Below, piece after piece: positions 22,145 through 32,719 of a stretch of DNA of 64,000 nt (within the stretch, counting starts at the first letter, position 1; every line of letters starts with the position of its first letter). This DNA is from Allium sativum. Taxonomy: Eukaryota > Streptophyta > Magnoliopsida > Asparagales > Amaryllidaceae. The stretch spans positions 306,395,456 to 306,459,455 of the forward strand of contig CM060922.1 in assembly GCA_030737875.1 (NCBI GenBank). The letters run 5' to 3'. A model generated the notes under the pieces. That model did no database searches. It worked only from the letters and a program-made list of their open reading frames with translations, and was not told the origin of the DNA. Made by a program: the position numbers and the translations under genes.

Positions 22145-24280
22145 ATGAGGGCTATGTTTACTAACCTCATGAGAGACATGCTTAGAGAAGTGCAAGGGGC
22201 AATTCCCAATCCCGGAGTTGGTGCTGGTCCAGTAGTGCAGGTGCCTAGGGTCGATTTCGCCAAGTTGTGCAAGGATTACACTAATCTTGGTGGGAAGCCG
22301 TTCCATGGAACGGAGTCGGCCACAGATGTTCAAGATTGGATGGATAGCTGTGACCGTATCTTCGATGACTTGGGTCTCGAGGATGCGATGAAGAGAAGAC
22401 TAGCGTCTCGTCAGCTGCAAGGGCGAGCGATGAATTGGTGGAATGCCATTAGGACAGCTACTCCAGAGGACCAGGTTACTTGGGTTCAGTTCAAGGCTCG
22501 CTTTAGCGAGAAGTTTATTCCAGCTGCCCAGAAGTCAGTTTTGTTTAAGAGGTTCTTGGAACTCAAGCAGGGTGGCAGGGCAGTTTCTGATTATATTGCT
22601 GAGTTCGACACTTTGTCGAAGTATGGACTGTCTCTCATTGATACCCCTGAAAAGAAGAATGAGAAGTTCATTACTGGTCTGGATGGGTACTTGGGGGAGA
22701 GGCTCATTAACCACATCGATGAGACTTTTGAATCGATTGTGGGGAAAGCTTTGAGGTCAGAGAGTCTTTACCCTAAGTCAAAGATTGAGGCTGCATCTGT
22801 AGAAGAGCCAAAGCCGCAAGAAGGCGGTGGAGGCAGGAATAATTCTCAGAATAAGAGGAAGCAGGACCAATCTAAGGGTGGCCAGAAAAAGAGCAAGAAG
22901 GATGTTGAGTGCTTCAGCTGTGGAAAGAAAGGCCATTATGCTAAAGATTGTCGGGCCAAGCCAGCGGATAAGAAGTGCTTCAACTGTGGTCAAGTGGGAC
23001 ATTTCAAGGACAAGTGTCCGCAACCTCTTAAGGAGAAGCAGATTGTGAAAGCATATGCTCTTTATGCTATTCCTTCTTCGTCGAATGCCCCAACTGCGGC
23101 GGAGAAAGGAAAGAATGTTGTTATTCAAGGTATGCTTTCTATTTATGATATACCAGTTCGAGTTTTGTTTGATACTGGGGCTTCCCGTTCCTTCATATCT
23201 AGTGACCTGGTAGATAGGTTGGGACTGGAACCCGAGATAGTCGATAGACCATTGATTGTGACGAACCCGATTGGTGGTTCGACTAGCCTTAGTATGATTT
23301 GCAGGAATTTGATCTTATCGAGTCATGGATGTATGTTTGTATGTGATTGCTTTGTTTTGGGCTTTACTGGGTATGGCATTATATTGGGAGTCGATTGGCT
23401 CCAAAGATACAGGGTGGTGGTAGACTGTGAGGGCTTTTTGGTGACAGTGAGGGCGGATGATGGGCGGAGGGTAGTGTTTGGTAGTCTACCTAGTGATGGG
23501 GTTATGGCTAGTTTTGTAAATTCCCTCGACATCCCGCAAGATGAGTTGTCAGATGTGCCCGTGGTTGGCCAGTATCCGGACGTCTTCGTGGAGGTGACCG
23601 AGCTTCCACCACAACGAGAGATTGAGTTCCGTATTGATTTAGTGAAAGATGCCAGACCTATAGTGATGCCACTTCGTCGTATGGCACCAAGGGAGCAGCG
23701 AGAGCTCGGGGTGCAAGTCAGCAATCTTTTGAAGAAGGGATTGATTAGAAGGAGTGTCTCCGAGTGGGGAGCACCAGTTGTATTTGCCACTAAGGCAGAT
23801 GGTTCCCTTCGTTTGTGTGTGGACTATCGCGAGTTGAATAAGGTGACGAGGAAGAATAAGTATCCTCTACCGCGGATAGATGATTTGTTTGATCAGCTGG
23901 AAGGAGCAAGAGTGTTCTCCCAGTTGGACCTCGCGACAGGATTTCATCAGCTTCGAGTAGCAGATGAGAGTGTTCCGAAAACGACATTTAGGACGCCGTC
24001 TGGATTTTATGAGTGGTTGGTCATGCCATTTGGGTTGACCAATGCACCAGCCTATTTTGTGGATCTTATGAATCGAGTATTCAGAGATCAGTTGAATAAG
24101 TTTGTTCTCGTGTTCGTGGATGATATCCTTGTTTATTCAAGGACAGAGAAGGAACACAAGGGGCACTTGAGGATAGTGATGGAGGTGTTGAGGAAACACC
24201 AATTGAAAGCGAAATTCTCTAAGTGTCATTTTTGGAGAAGGGAAGTGAGATTCTTGGGTCATGTTGTTTCAGAGAGTGGT
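22145..24280 (+). CDS. gag-pol: Gag-pol polyprotein of B, part 1: gag, protease, RT
   Basis: Fused gag-pol of a Ty3/gypsy chromovirus. In order by residue of this frame: retrotransposon gag domain (about 50-215, with [15 protein letters not shown] and MNWWNA); two CCHC zinc knuckles beginning at residues 256 ([14 protein letters not shown]) and 278 ([14 protein letters not shown]); aspartic protease active site DTGAS (343); reverse transcriptase from about 540, with [12 protein letters not shown] and catalytic FVDD (about 657-660). An in-frame ATG at 22088 is followed by TGA at 22094, so the original start was probably there and the ATG at 22145 is the first usable one now. A 941-bp copia-type solo LTR cuts the frame after codon GGT at 24278-24280; the open frame runs seven bases into it to a stop. 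The frame resumes at 25222. Confidence 0.93.
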
Positions 24281-24608
24281 TGTTAGCCTGCTTTGTGACC
24301 AGGCTACCCAAAGCAAAGATCATGTTGACACACCTCTCGGTAAATGCTGTCTGATATGGAATCTCTGGATAACATCGCTCTCTGGCATTGGAAGCATCGT
24401 CAGAAGACACAAGGCAGTTTGGTCAAAATCACAACATCAGTATAAACTGGCCCGATCCCCTATCAAATGACCTCATTTGGATCTATTCACCTCATATACT
24501 CGTAGCCCTTTGAATTAGCTTCAGTTTGAGCTTTGGTTTGGCTCAATCGGACTTACGGTTTGGAAGTTACGCTCATTTCCGTGAACGAGTGTAAGCTGGC
24601 ATATGACT

Positions 24609-24757
24609 GCGATCCGATCCGCACTTGCCTATGCGATCCGATCCGCCCTTGCCTACGCGATCCGATCCGGCCCATGACCGCGATCCGATCCGCCCTTGCC
24701 TACGCGATCCGATCCGACCCATGACCGCGATCCGACCCATGACCGCGATCCGACCTT
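24609..24757 (+). repeat. GCGATCCGATCCG tandem array in the copia LTR
   Basis: Seven GCGATCCGA words at 20-27-bp spacing, separated by CCCTTGCCTAC or CCCATGACC spacers. The word is the reverse complement of the CGGATCGGATC motif in the B LTR. Confidence 0.9.
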
Positions 24758-24878
24758 CGGACCTGTTCAAACGCAGCTTGTTTTGACCTATTCTCAAGGC
24801 TACTGGCTCTCCTATTCTTTTGGATCGCCTGCCACGTACCCCATCACGAACCAGTCCTCCCAGGAGCTTTCCTACAGC

Positions 24879-24886
24879 TATAAATA
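24879..24886 (+). promoter_or_regulatory. Candidate TATA box of the copia LTR
   Basis: TATAAATA, about 600 bp into the 941-bp LTR, a usual U3/R position. Confidence 0.65.
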
Positions 24887-25221
24887 CACCTTCAGAGGGC
24901 ATTTTCAGGGGACTTTTGGCATCTCCTCATCCATGGTTGCCATGGCCAACACTTCTCCATGAATAACCACTATCTTCCTCAATAAATTCAATGGATTCGG
25001 AGAGAATTATTCATTGAATTCAAGTGATTGAAAGACAATATTCATTGTAATTGTAATCTATGAGTGAAATGAGAAAATATGAAGTGGACGTAGGCTCGTT
25101 AACGCCGAACCACTATAAAAATCTCGTTGTCTTGCTTTTTTCTCTATTTTTCAGTTATTTCTTCATATCCTATGCTCAAAATACGACGATTTGGGTGTTA
25201 GGACCATTTTTTGGTCTAACA

Positions 25222-27407
25222 GTGGTATTGCCGTGGACCCTGCGAAAGTGGCTACGGTACAGGATTGGCCTACACCCAAGAATGCAACGGATGTAAGAAG
25301 TTTCTTGGGATTAGCCGGATATTATCGTAAGTTTATCCAGGACTTCTCCAAGATTGCAGCACCGTTGACTCAGTTGACTAAGAAGAATCAGTCCTTCGTC
25401 TGGGACGGAGTGTGTGAGGATGCCTTCAAGAGTCTAAAAGAGAAGTTGACGCGTGCGCCAGTGTTAGTCATTCCTAAAGGGAATGAAGAGATGACGGTAT
25501 ACACGGATGCTTGTGGTACCGGACTGGGTGCAGTATTGATGCAAGGAGGTAGGGTTGTAGCTTATGCTAGTCGACAGCTAAAGCCGCATGAGAAGAAGTA
25601 TCCTACCCATGATTTGGAATTGGCAGCGATTGTATTTGCGCTGAAGATGTGGAGACACTATCTCTTGGGAGAAAGATTCGAGTTGTTTACCGATCATAAA
25701 TCGTTGAAGTATCTCTTCTCTCAGAAAGATCTGAATCTCCGTCAGCAGAGATGGTTAGAGTTCTTGGCTTCGTATGATTTTGATATCGCGTATACACCTG
25801 GGAAGGGTAATGCGGTAGCCGATGCCTTGAGTAGGATACATGCCAGCTTAGGGGCAATGTTTCTTGAATGGAAGCAACTGGAGTATATCGCGGGTTTTGA
25901 TTTCAGACCAAGGTGCGAATTGGATCCAGTTATGCTAGCTAGTTTGACGATCAGACCCACTTTGGTAGAGCGGATTGGTTCCAACCAGAGGAACGATCCT
26001 AATCTACTAGAAATCATCTCCAAGTTAGAAATGGGAGTGGATGAGGAGATGAATGTGTATGGGCTTGATCGAGATGGATGGCTTCGAAAGAATGGAAGGT
26101 TGGTTGTGCCCAACGTAAATGGTTTGAGAGATGAAGTGCTTAGAGAATGTCATCACTCAAAACTGACTATACACCCCGGTGGTAATAAGATGTATCGAGA
26201 TATGAAGCAGGCCTACTACTGGGAGGGGATGAAGAGAGACGTTGGGAAGTTTATATCCAAATGCATGAATTGTCAGCTAGTTAAAGCCGAGCAAAAGAAG
26301 CCTAGTGGGTTGTTACAACCATTAGAAATTCCCGAATGGAAATGGGAGCAAGTTTCGATGGATTTCATTGATGGCTTACCAAGGACTAGATCGGGATATG
26401 ATAGCATTTGGGTAATTGTGGATCGATTGACTAAGAGCGCAAGATTTATACCAGTCAAATCGACCAGAACAGCAGCCAAGTTGGCAGAATTGTATATGAA
26501 GTGGGTAGTGAGATTTCATGGAGTACCCAAAAGCATTGTGAGTGACCGAGACCCGTTGTTCACTAGTGGGTTTTGGAAGAGCTTACAAGAGGCTCTAGGG
26601 TCAAGATTACATCTCAGTACCGCATATCACCCTCAGACCGACGGTCAGACAGAGAGGGTGAATCATATATTGGAAGATCTCTTGAGAGCTTGTATATTGG
26701 ATTTTGGTGGATCATGGGATGACCATTTGCATCTAGTAGAGTTTGCATATAATAATAGCTACCAATCCAGTATCGGTATGGCTCCATATGAAGCTTTGTA
26801 CGGAAGACCGTGCAACTCACCATCATGTTGGATAGAGACTGGCGAGAAGTTTGTGCTTGGACCAGATGTGGTGAGAGGAACTTCAGATAAGATTAGGATC
26901 ATTCAGCAACGAATGAAAGCTGCTCAAGATAGGCAGAAAAGCTATGCCGGTAAGAGGAGAAGAGACTTGGAATTCTCCGTTGGTGACTTGGTGTTTGTCA
27001 AGATCTCTCCATTGAAAAGCGTGATTCGATTTGGCAGGAGAGGCAAGTTGGCACCAAGATTTGTTGGCCCATTCCCTGTTCTTGAACTAGTCGGGAATTT
27101 GGCATATAGAGTTGGCTTACCAGAGAAAATGGCGGGAGTTCATAATGTATTTCATGTTTCCCAACTAAGGAAGTTCGTTCACGACTCAGATATGACTATT
27201 TCACCTGATCAGTTAGAGGACTTCGAAGTAGAACCCGAGGCGGTTGGGAACCGCAAGCCAATTCGTATTGTGGGGCACGATACGAAGCAACTTCGAAGGA
27301 AGTCGGTGAAGCTAGTCAAGGTTCAGTGGGGCGAGGACGAGAATGATTGTACTTGGGAAACAGAGGAGAGCATTAGGAAGGCATATCCAGAACTCTTTGC
27401 CTGGTAA
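25222..27407 (+). CDS. gag-pol: Gag-pol polyprotein of B, part 2: RT end, RNase H, integrase, chromodomain
   Basis: Pol resumes in the same frame after the GTGGT duplication, at [17 protein letters not shown]. Then RT connection and RNase H with YTDAC, DLELAA, FTDHKSL and VADALSR (acidic residues D, E, D, D present). Integrase has an HHCC zinc finger ([11 protein letters not shown] to [11 protein letters not shown]) and the DDE core: [17 protein letters not shown], and the E of QTERVN. The C-terminal [12 protein letters not shown] region is followed by a chromodomain ending [17 protein letters not shown], then a short tail to the TAA-type stop. All catalytic residues I can recognise are intact; the only visible pol disruption is the inserted LTR. 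Codons upstream of 25222 in the open frame belong to that LTR. Confidence 0.94.
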
Positions 27408-27550
27408 GATTTACTTTGCGATTTAGTTTTCCGCATGCTAGGATAGACTTGCTTTGCTTGTTTGCATGTTTGATTGTTGTTTTATGATTGATAGGCATGC
27501 GGGAACCTTTGTGTATGTTTGGATTAGGGAATTTCGGGGGCGAAATTTCT

Positions 27551-27564
27551 TAAGGGGGGGAGAG
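27551..27564 (+). other. Polypurine tract of element B
   Basis: TAAGGGGGGGAGAG directly before the 3' LTR start TGTAATG at 27565. Confidence 0.93.
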
Positions 27565-30262
27565 TGTAATGACCCGTATTCTACACATCATAGGATCGTA
27601 GAGTATTTATTTCTTTCCCATGTGAAGTCGTTTGGTCATGTAACTTTGGGAAACATCTATTAGAGTCATTTCCTATGTCCATGATTTTTGTCGATTTTTA
27701 AATGACCATTTTGCCCCTAGTTGGTACTGTTTTGGCCATAACTTTTGATTGGAAAGGAATTTTGACCTGAAACCACTTCCATTTGATTCGTTTGATGGTT
27801 TCTCTTTCCGTAGAGTGGTCATAATAGCCAAACGGACTTACCGTTTGGGAGATATGGCTGAAACAAGGTTTGGAGGGTGAAAAACTGCTTAACCGGGCCA
27901 AATCGGGTGATTAGCAAGTAGGCCCATAACCCATTTCCGGATTAGGGTTATGGGAGGGCTGAAATGAGATGGAGAATTATTCCCTTTCAGTTTTCTAGCC
28001 TCCACTTATCACCAAGGATCCCTAAAAATGGCCTCTAACCTCTAAATCACCTCCAAATCATCTTTTGGTCAAGGATTAAGCTTAGCAACCCCTAATCAAG
28101 GAAGATCTTCACCAAATCAACATAGGAGCTGCTGTTGGAATTGAAATTCGCATCAAATCAGAGAATTATTTCAGATCTTAGTTTATTTTGTGGCTAAGGT
28201 GAGTGATTTGCTTAGTTTTGCACTAATTATGGCTAATTAGGGGTGATTAGTGTTAATTAGCGAATTTAAACATGATAAAATTCTGGAAAAATGTTCATAA
28301 ATTTCTAAATGATGTTTTAGACCTCTGATATGAATTTGGGTTAATTTGGTTAAGTTTTGCTAATCCTATCATTAGTTTCACCTAAACATGCTTAAGGGGA
28401 AATATGGGATTTTGGGTATGTTTGATCCATTTTAACCTATGATATTGATGTGAATGATGTTTGTGGTTGATTATGCATGTTGCTATGACAGTATGAAATG
28501 CTTTGTGATTGATTTCAATAGTTAGAATGGTCGAAAACGTCGTCGAATGGCGTAAACACTTGCTGGAATAGTTTCAGAAAACAGTGCAGAGTTCGGATCG
28601 GATAAGGGGGCTCGGATCGGATATGTTGAACTGAGCAAAGAATCTGATCGGATCGAGACTCAACACTTGGGAAAAGTGGTAAAAAGGAAGGCCACGCTAG
28701 CTGAACTGGGATCGGATAGAGAAAAGCGGATCGGATCGAGAAGGACGGATCGGATCGGAAAGACAAAGGCGAGTCAGAGCAGGAGCAAGAAAGCGGATCA
28801 GATAGGAGCATATGAAGGGGAGCATGAAGACGGATCGAAAGCGCGAACCAAGAAGGACCCGACCCGACCCGAAAGGAAGCACCGACCCGACTCGAAGAAG
28901 AAGAAGCAGCTGACTCGAACCCAGAGGAATGCCGACCCGAACCGCATCAGAAGGGGGACCCGACCCGAACGGACAAAGAACACCGACCCGAACCGATGAC
29001 CTGAGGAAGAACCCGACCCGACCCAGTATTGACCAATAACCCGAGATGCAAAGGTAGTCCAATAGGGGAAGTTAGAGCTCAGGATCCCGGAACCAGTTGG
29101 GAACCAACGAGTTCACTTCATGGTTGGACTTTGCTGCGGGACGTGTGCTAAGGAGTTGTCGACGTTCATAACTTCGATTCACCACTAAAAGGAATGATGG
29201 GCTACTTATCAGTGCAGTAGGGTCATTATGACCTGAGGGGCAAGGTGATGGTAGCGAGACTACGTTATCAGTGCAGTAGGGTCATTATGACCTGAGGGGC
29301 AAGGTGATGCGTAGTAAGACTATGAGCCAGCACAGATGGGGTGAATAACTTCATGGGGCAAGTGGACATAGTAAGGATTGGTAGGGCTATGAGCCAGCGC
29401 AGATGGGGTGAATAACTCCATGGGGCAAGTGGACATAGCGAGGAATTTGTGGCTACGTTATCAGTGCAGTGAAGCCATTTATGACTTCATGGAGCAAAGT
29501 GATCGTAGCAAGGAATGTTGGGTGATCGAAGTGGCGAATATCGTATGCTTTATGCACTGAGTGAGAGACGTGAGGATGGATGCTATGTTTGATTGTTTTC
29601 CATCATTATGACATGCACACCTCCCCCACCTCCGTATTTTTACACTGTTTGATATGATACCTTAGAGTGTTGTACAGTATGTAGTGCTAACTCTTTGGTT
29701 GCAGGTCCAGGTTCAGGTATGTTTTAGTCTACCTGTTATTGTTCACTTTAGATGCTTATCGCTCATACCAGGCTTTATGTCTGACCCAGAGTTTTATGTC
29801 TCCTCTTATTACTCTGGGTGCTCACACGAGCAGACTAGAGACAGGTTAGCTGGTGATGCGCGAGTAGCTGATTCGGAGGCGGGCAGGAGGCTTCCACGTA
29901 TTATATATATATATATACACATTCTCCCTATGTCGTTGGTGGTTGCTACTTGGGCATTAGTAGTGTACCTCCTTTATCTTGTTTTGCTTTGAGACAGTTT
30001 GAATGTTGTAATAAGCTGTATTCTGAATTTCCGCTGCTATGATGTTTAGTTCTGATTTTCAGCTTATGCACTGTCTCTCCTGTTTTATGTCAAGTATGTT
30101 ACTATTATATTTTGTTCTATGCGCTGTGAGACATTCTACAGGTTCTTTGTATGTTCATTTCCTTCTCCCTTTTTCCTTCTGATGACCCGTTCCGTGCCAA
30201 TTGGACATGTGTACAGCGTACTTTTGGGGTAAATGTCGGTTGGTGCGGGGCGGGCTGTCACA
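27565..30262 (+). repeat. 3' LTR of element B
   Basis: 2698 bp, TGTAATGACC to GCTGTCACA, uninterrupted. It holds the CGGAT array (about 28591-28765), five 59-67-bp tandem repeats (29220-29534) and a TA tract near 29900. It is followed by the TATAG duplication. Confidence 0.96.
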
Positions 30263-32071
30263 TATAGTTGTTTGATTGTTCACACTTTTCTACTATTCTA
30301 AAAATCTAATTAGAAAAAGTTTTCAAAATTCAATGCATTGATCAGGTCTTCCTACTTACCATGTCATGGTACCATGCCACTGGTAAGCCTACACCTACCA
30401 TCAAAAGACATGAATAAGCGAATGGACGTAATAGCGAATTACTTACGTTAATCGATGTCCCACACGCATAGTGATTGCTAGCATGCACTATCCTAATGCC
30501 ACTTTTTGACCTCTTATTTACTCTAATCTACATAACCATACCCAGTCTTCCTAAGACCATCAGTTTTTGACTGAAAAGGAATGTGGCCAGTACGGGTCCT
30601 GGAAAACAATGTCTAATTGCTCCCCAACTCATTTTTGTTCTTTTGATCAGTTTTTAACCCTAATCAGCATAAGCATAGCCGATCATCCTGTGATCATCAG
30701 TCCTCAACGGAAAGGAATTCTACTAGAATAGGTTCTAACTGATAATCTATGTTCCCTTTTTCTTAGCCCAATCCTAGATCGAAGACCAATCTTCTACCTG
30801 AGCCTATGTTATTCTAATTTGTCATAGTAGGTTTTATTCTTCTTTTATTTAAGACGTTTTAACATGTTAGTACAATTCTCAACTATCCTATTAATCTGTT
30901 CATTTTTCTTTTACTTTTTACATTACAACACTTGTTATAATTTACTATATATATCTATAAGTTTTTCTAATTCAATCTAATTGTTTTTATTATTATAGAT
31001 CTGTAGTTTATACATATGTCTGCTATAAATATCTTTTTCTTTTATTTGATCGATGTTAGCGAAGTTTACACTTTCATTTAATTTTTTCACATGAAAAAGA
31101 GGATTAAAATCTACGTTTATAAACTAACAATTATAGATTTAGGCATTTTTAAGAACTACTATAAATAATTGTAGAAAACGTAAATAATCAAAGGAAATAA
31201 AATAACTATTAAGAGAAAAAGAGTGAAAACCAGACTTATAGAATTAAACTAAAAGAAACGGTAAGAAAAAAACTAAAAAATACTTGTAAATTATAACTTA
31301 CAAAAAATCTATTAAAAATTGTAAGAAAACCATAAAAGAAACTATACCTATAAAGAACCATATTTTTTCAAATTACTTAAAAGTCTAGATAATTACAACA
31401 CACACTTGTAGCCCTTAGCCCTAACGCTAGCGGAACCTTCCCTAATTTCGTCCCTAGACTGATTATAAATATTTTTATTTTTAAATCTTGCCCTAAGAAA
31501 ATAACTATGTTTTGGTCTGTCAAAGTTAAGAGAGAATATGAAGTGAGAAGATTTGTATTGTTGATGATTTGCTAGGTTTAGGGTCATATTTATGGTAGAG
31601 TGGAGGGAACTTAGGCCATTGAATTAGTAAATTTATTCTTGTTTGGACACGTCACTAATTCTGTTTTAGCCTTTAAATTTCAAAAAAATGAACTAAATTT
31701 ATTAAAAAAAACCTTAAAATTTTGTTCGGCTAATACTTCTATGAAATTTCGTCGAGGTCAAAATGTGGGATGACCTAAGTGCCATAGTGGTCTACCTATG
31801 GCTCGACCAGTATAAGGTTGAGTTAACCTTAGCATGCATATTTTTTTTCACTTCTTTGTTTTTTATAACTTTTGAATTGTTATATTATTCTTAATTTTTT
31901 TTTCTTGATAACTTTTTGATACAAACTCAGATGTAATAAGTTATATATGTAAATTGCTCAAAAAATTGCCATGGGCTCAATGACGCAACTTCCATAGCTA
32001 ACTTCTATCAATTTTGCAAACTTACTATTTATTTATTTAATTATTATTACTTAAATTTTAGGGTTGTTACA
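30263..32071 (-). repeat. Probable 3' LTR of antisense element E (distal end not located)
   Basis: On the minus strand the LTR starts TGTAACAACCCTAAAA at 32071, right after a purine tract. The other end is not identifiable. Element B seems to have inserted into this LTR, so 12961-13842 may hold its far end. No coding sequence. Confidence 0.55.
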
Positions 32072-32084
32072 TTCTCCCTGCATT
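32072..32084 (-). other. Polypurine tract of element E
   Basis: Minus strand AATGCAGGGAGAA directly before TGTAACAACCC. Confidence 0.7.
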
Positions 32085-32719
32085 AAAAGGTTTTGCACCT
32101 GAAATTTTCAAGAATAGAAGAATGAAATAGGCAATCACAACCAGTACCTGTGTCCATCTACTTAAACATCATCTATTACATCTAATATCCTTAAGTTTTC
32201 TAATAAAATTTATGTTATTATGCAATAATGTAGTGTATATTTCCCTAACTAATGCAAAAGGTTGGGCGGTCTATTGATTCAGTTGACCTCTTTTTCATCC
32301 AAACATGCTCGTGTATGTCCCAAACGTATGCTAATATCATGATGATAAATGATAGTTCTACGTGCATGCTACAATCATCGTCCATATGCGACATCCATAT
32401 GATAATTATATAATTATAAAAACCATGTAAATGAAATAATAATGCACAAACATCCATGAGTTTATGCTTGGTGTTCTAATTTGTTAATCTCTAATAGTAT
32501 CCAGTGTGTGCATATATATCCATTTGCATTCACTAGCAAACATTCGCAATTACTTGCGTATATCGCACGTAACATATTATATAACATGTTTGCAATTAAC
32601 CCTTCATCCATAATTGATATCCTAATATCTACCATTCCTAAGGATATGAAAGATAAGAATCTAATTTCTTCACTTCGTATCCTAAAATTCGAGTATGCAC
32701 ATGACAAACAAATGGTTTA

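Larger units (their letters stand above)
24281..25221 (+). mobile_element. Solo LTR, Ty1/copia type, 941 bp
   Basis: Ends TGTTAG and CTAACA are perfect inverted, with target duplication GTGGT on both sides (24276-24280, 25222-25226). The segment GTGGACGTAGGC with GCCGAACCACTATAAA near 25084 is a typical copia LTR 3'-part motif of plants. No second LTR or interior is present, so it is a solo LTR. It disrupts the reverse transcriptase of B. Confidence 0.92.
13843..30262 (+). mobile_element. Tekay-like Ty3/gypsy chromovirus B, nearly complete
   Basis: LTRs at 13843-21884 (interrupted) and 27565-30262 start TGTAATGACCCG and end GCTGTCACA. The flanks carry a perfect 5-bp target duplication TATAG (13838-13842 and 30263-30267). 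Primer site, fused gag-pol with chromodomain and purine tract are in canonical order. After subtracting two nested insertions it is about 10.1 kb. I count by eye about 18 substitutions between the LTRs over 2.7 kb, nearly all transitions, so insertion was recent. The Tekay/Del assignment rests on the gag-pol fusion, the chromodomain sequence and LTR length. Confidence 0.93.

Noticed and set aside
22778..23128. Antisense and shifted open frames inside gag-pol
   Set aside because: Shadows of the real gag-pol frame, which has all expected motifs.
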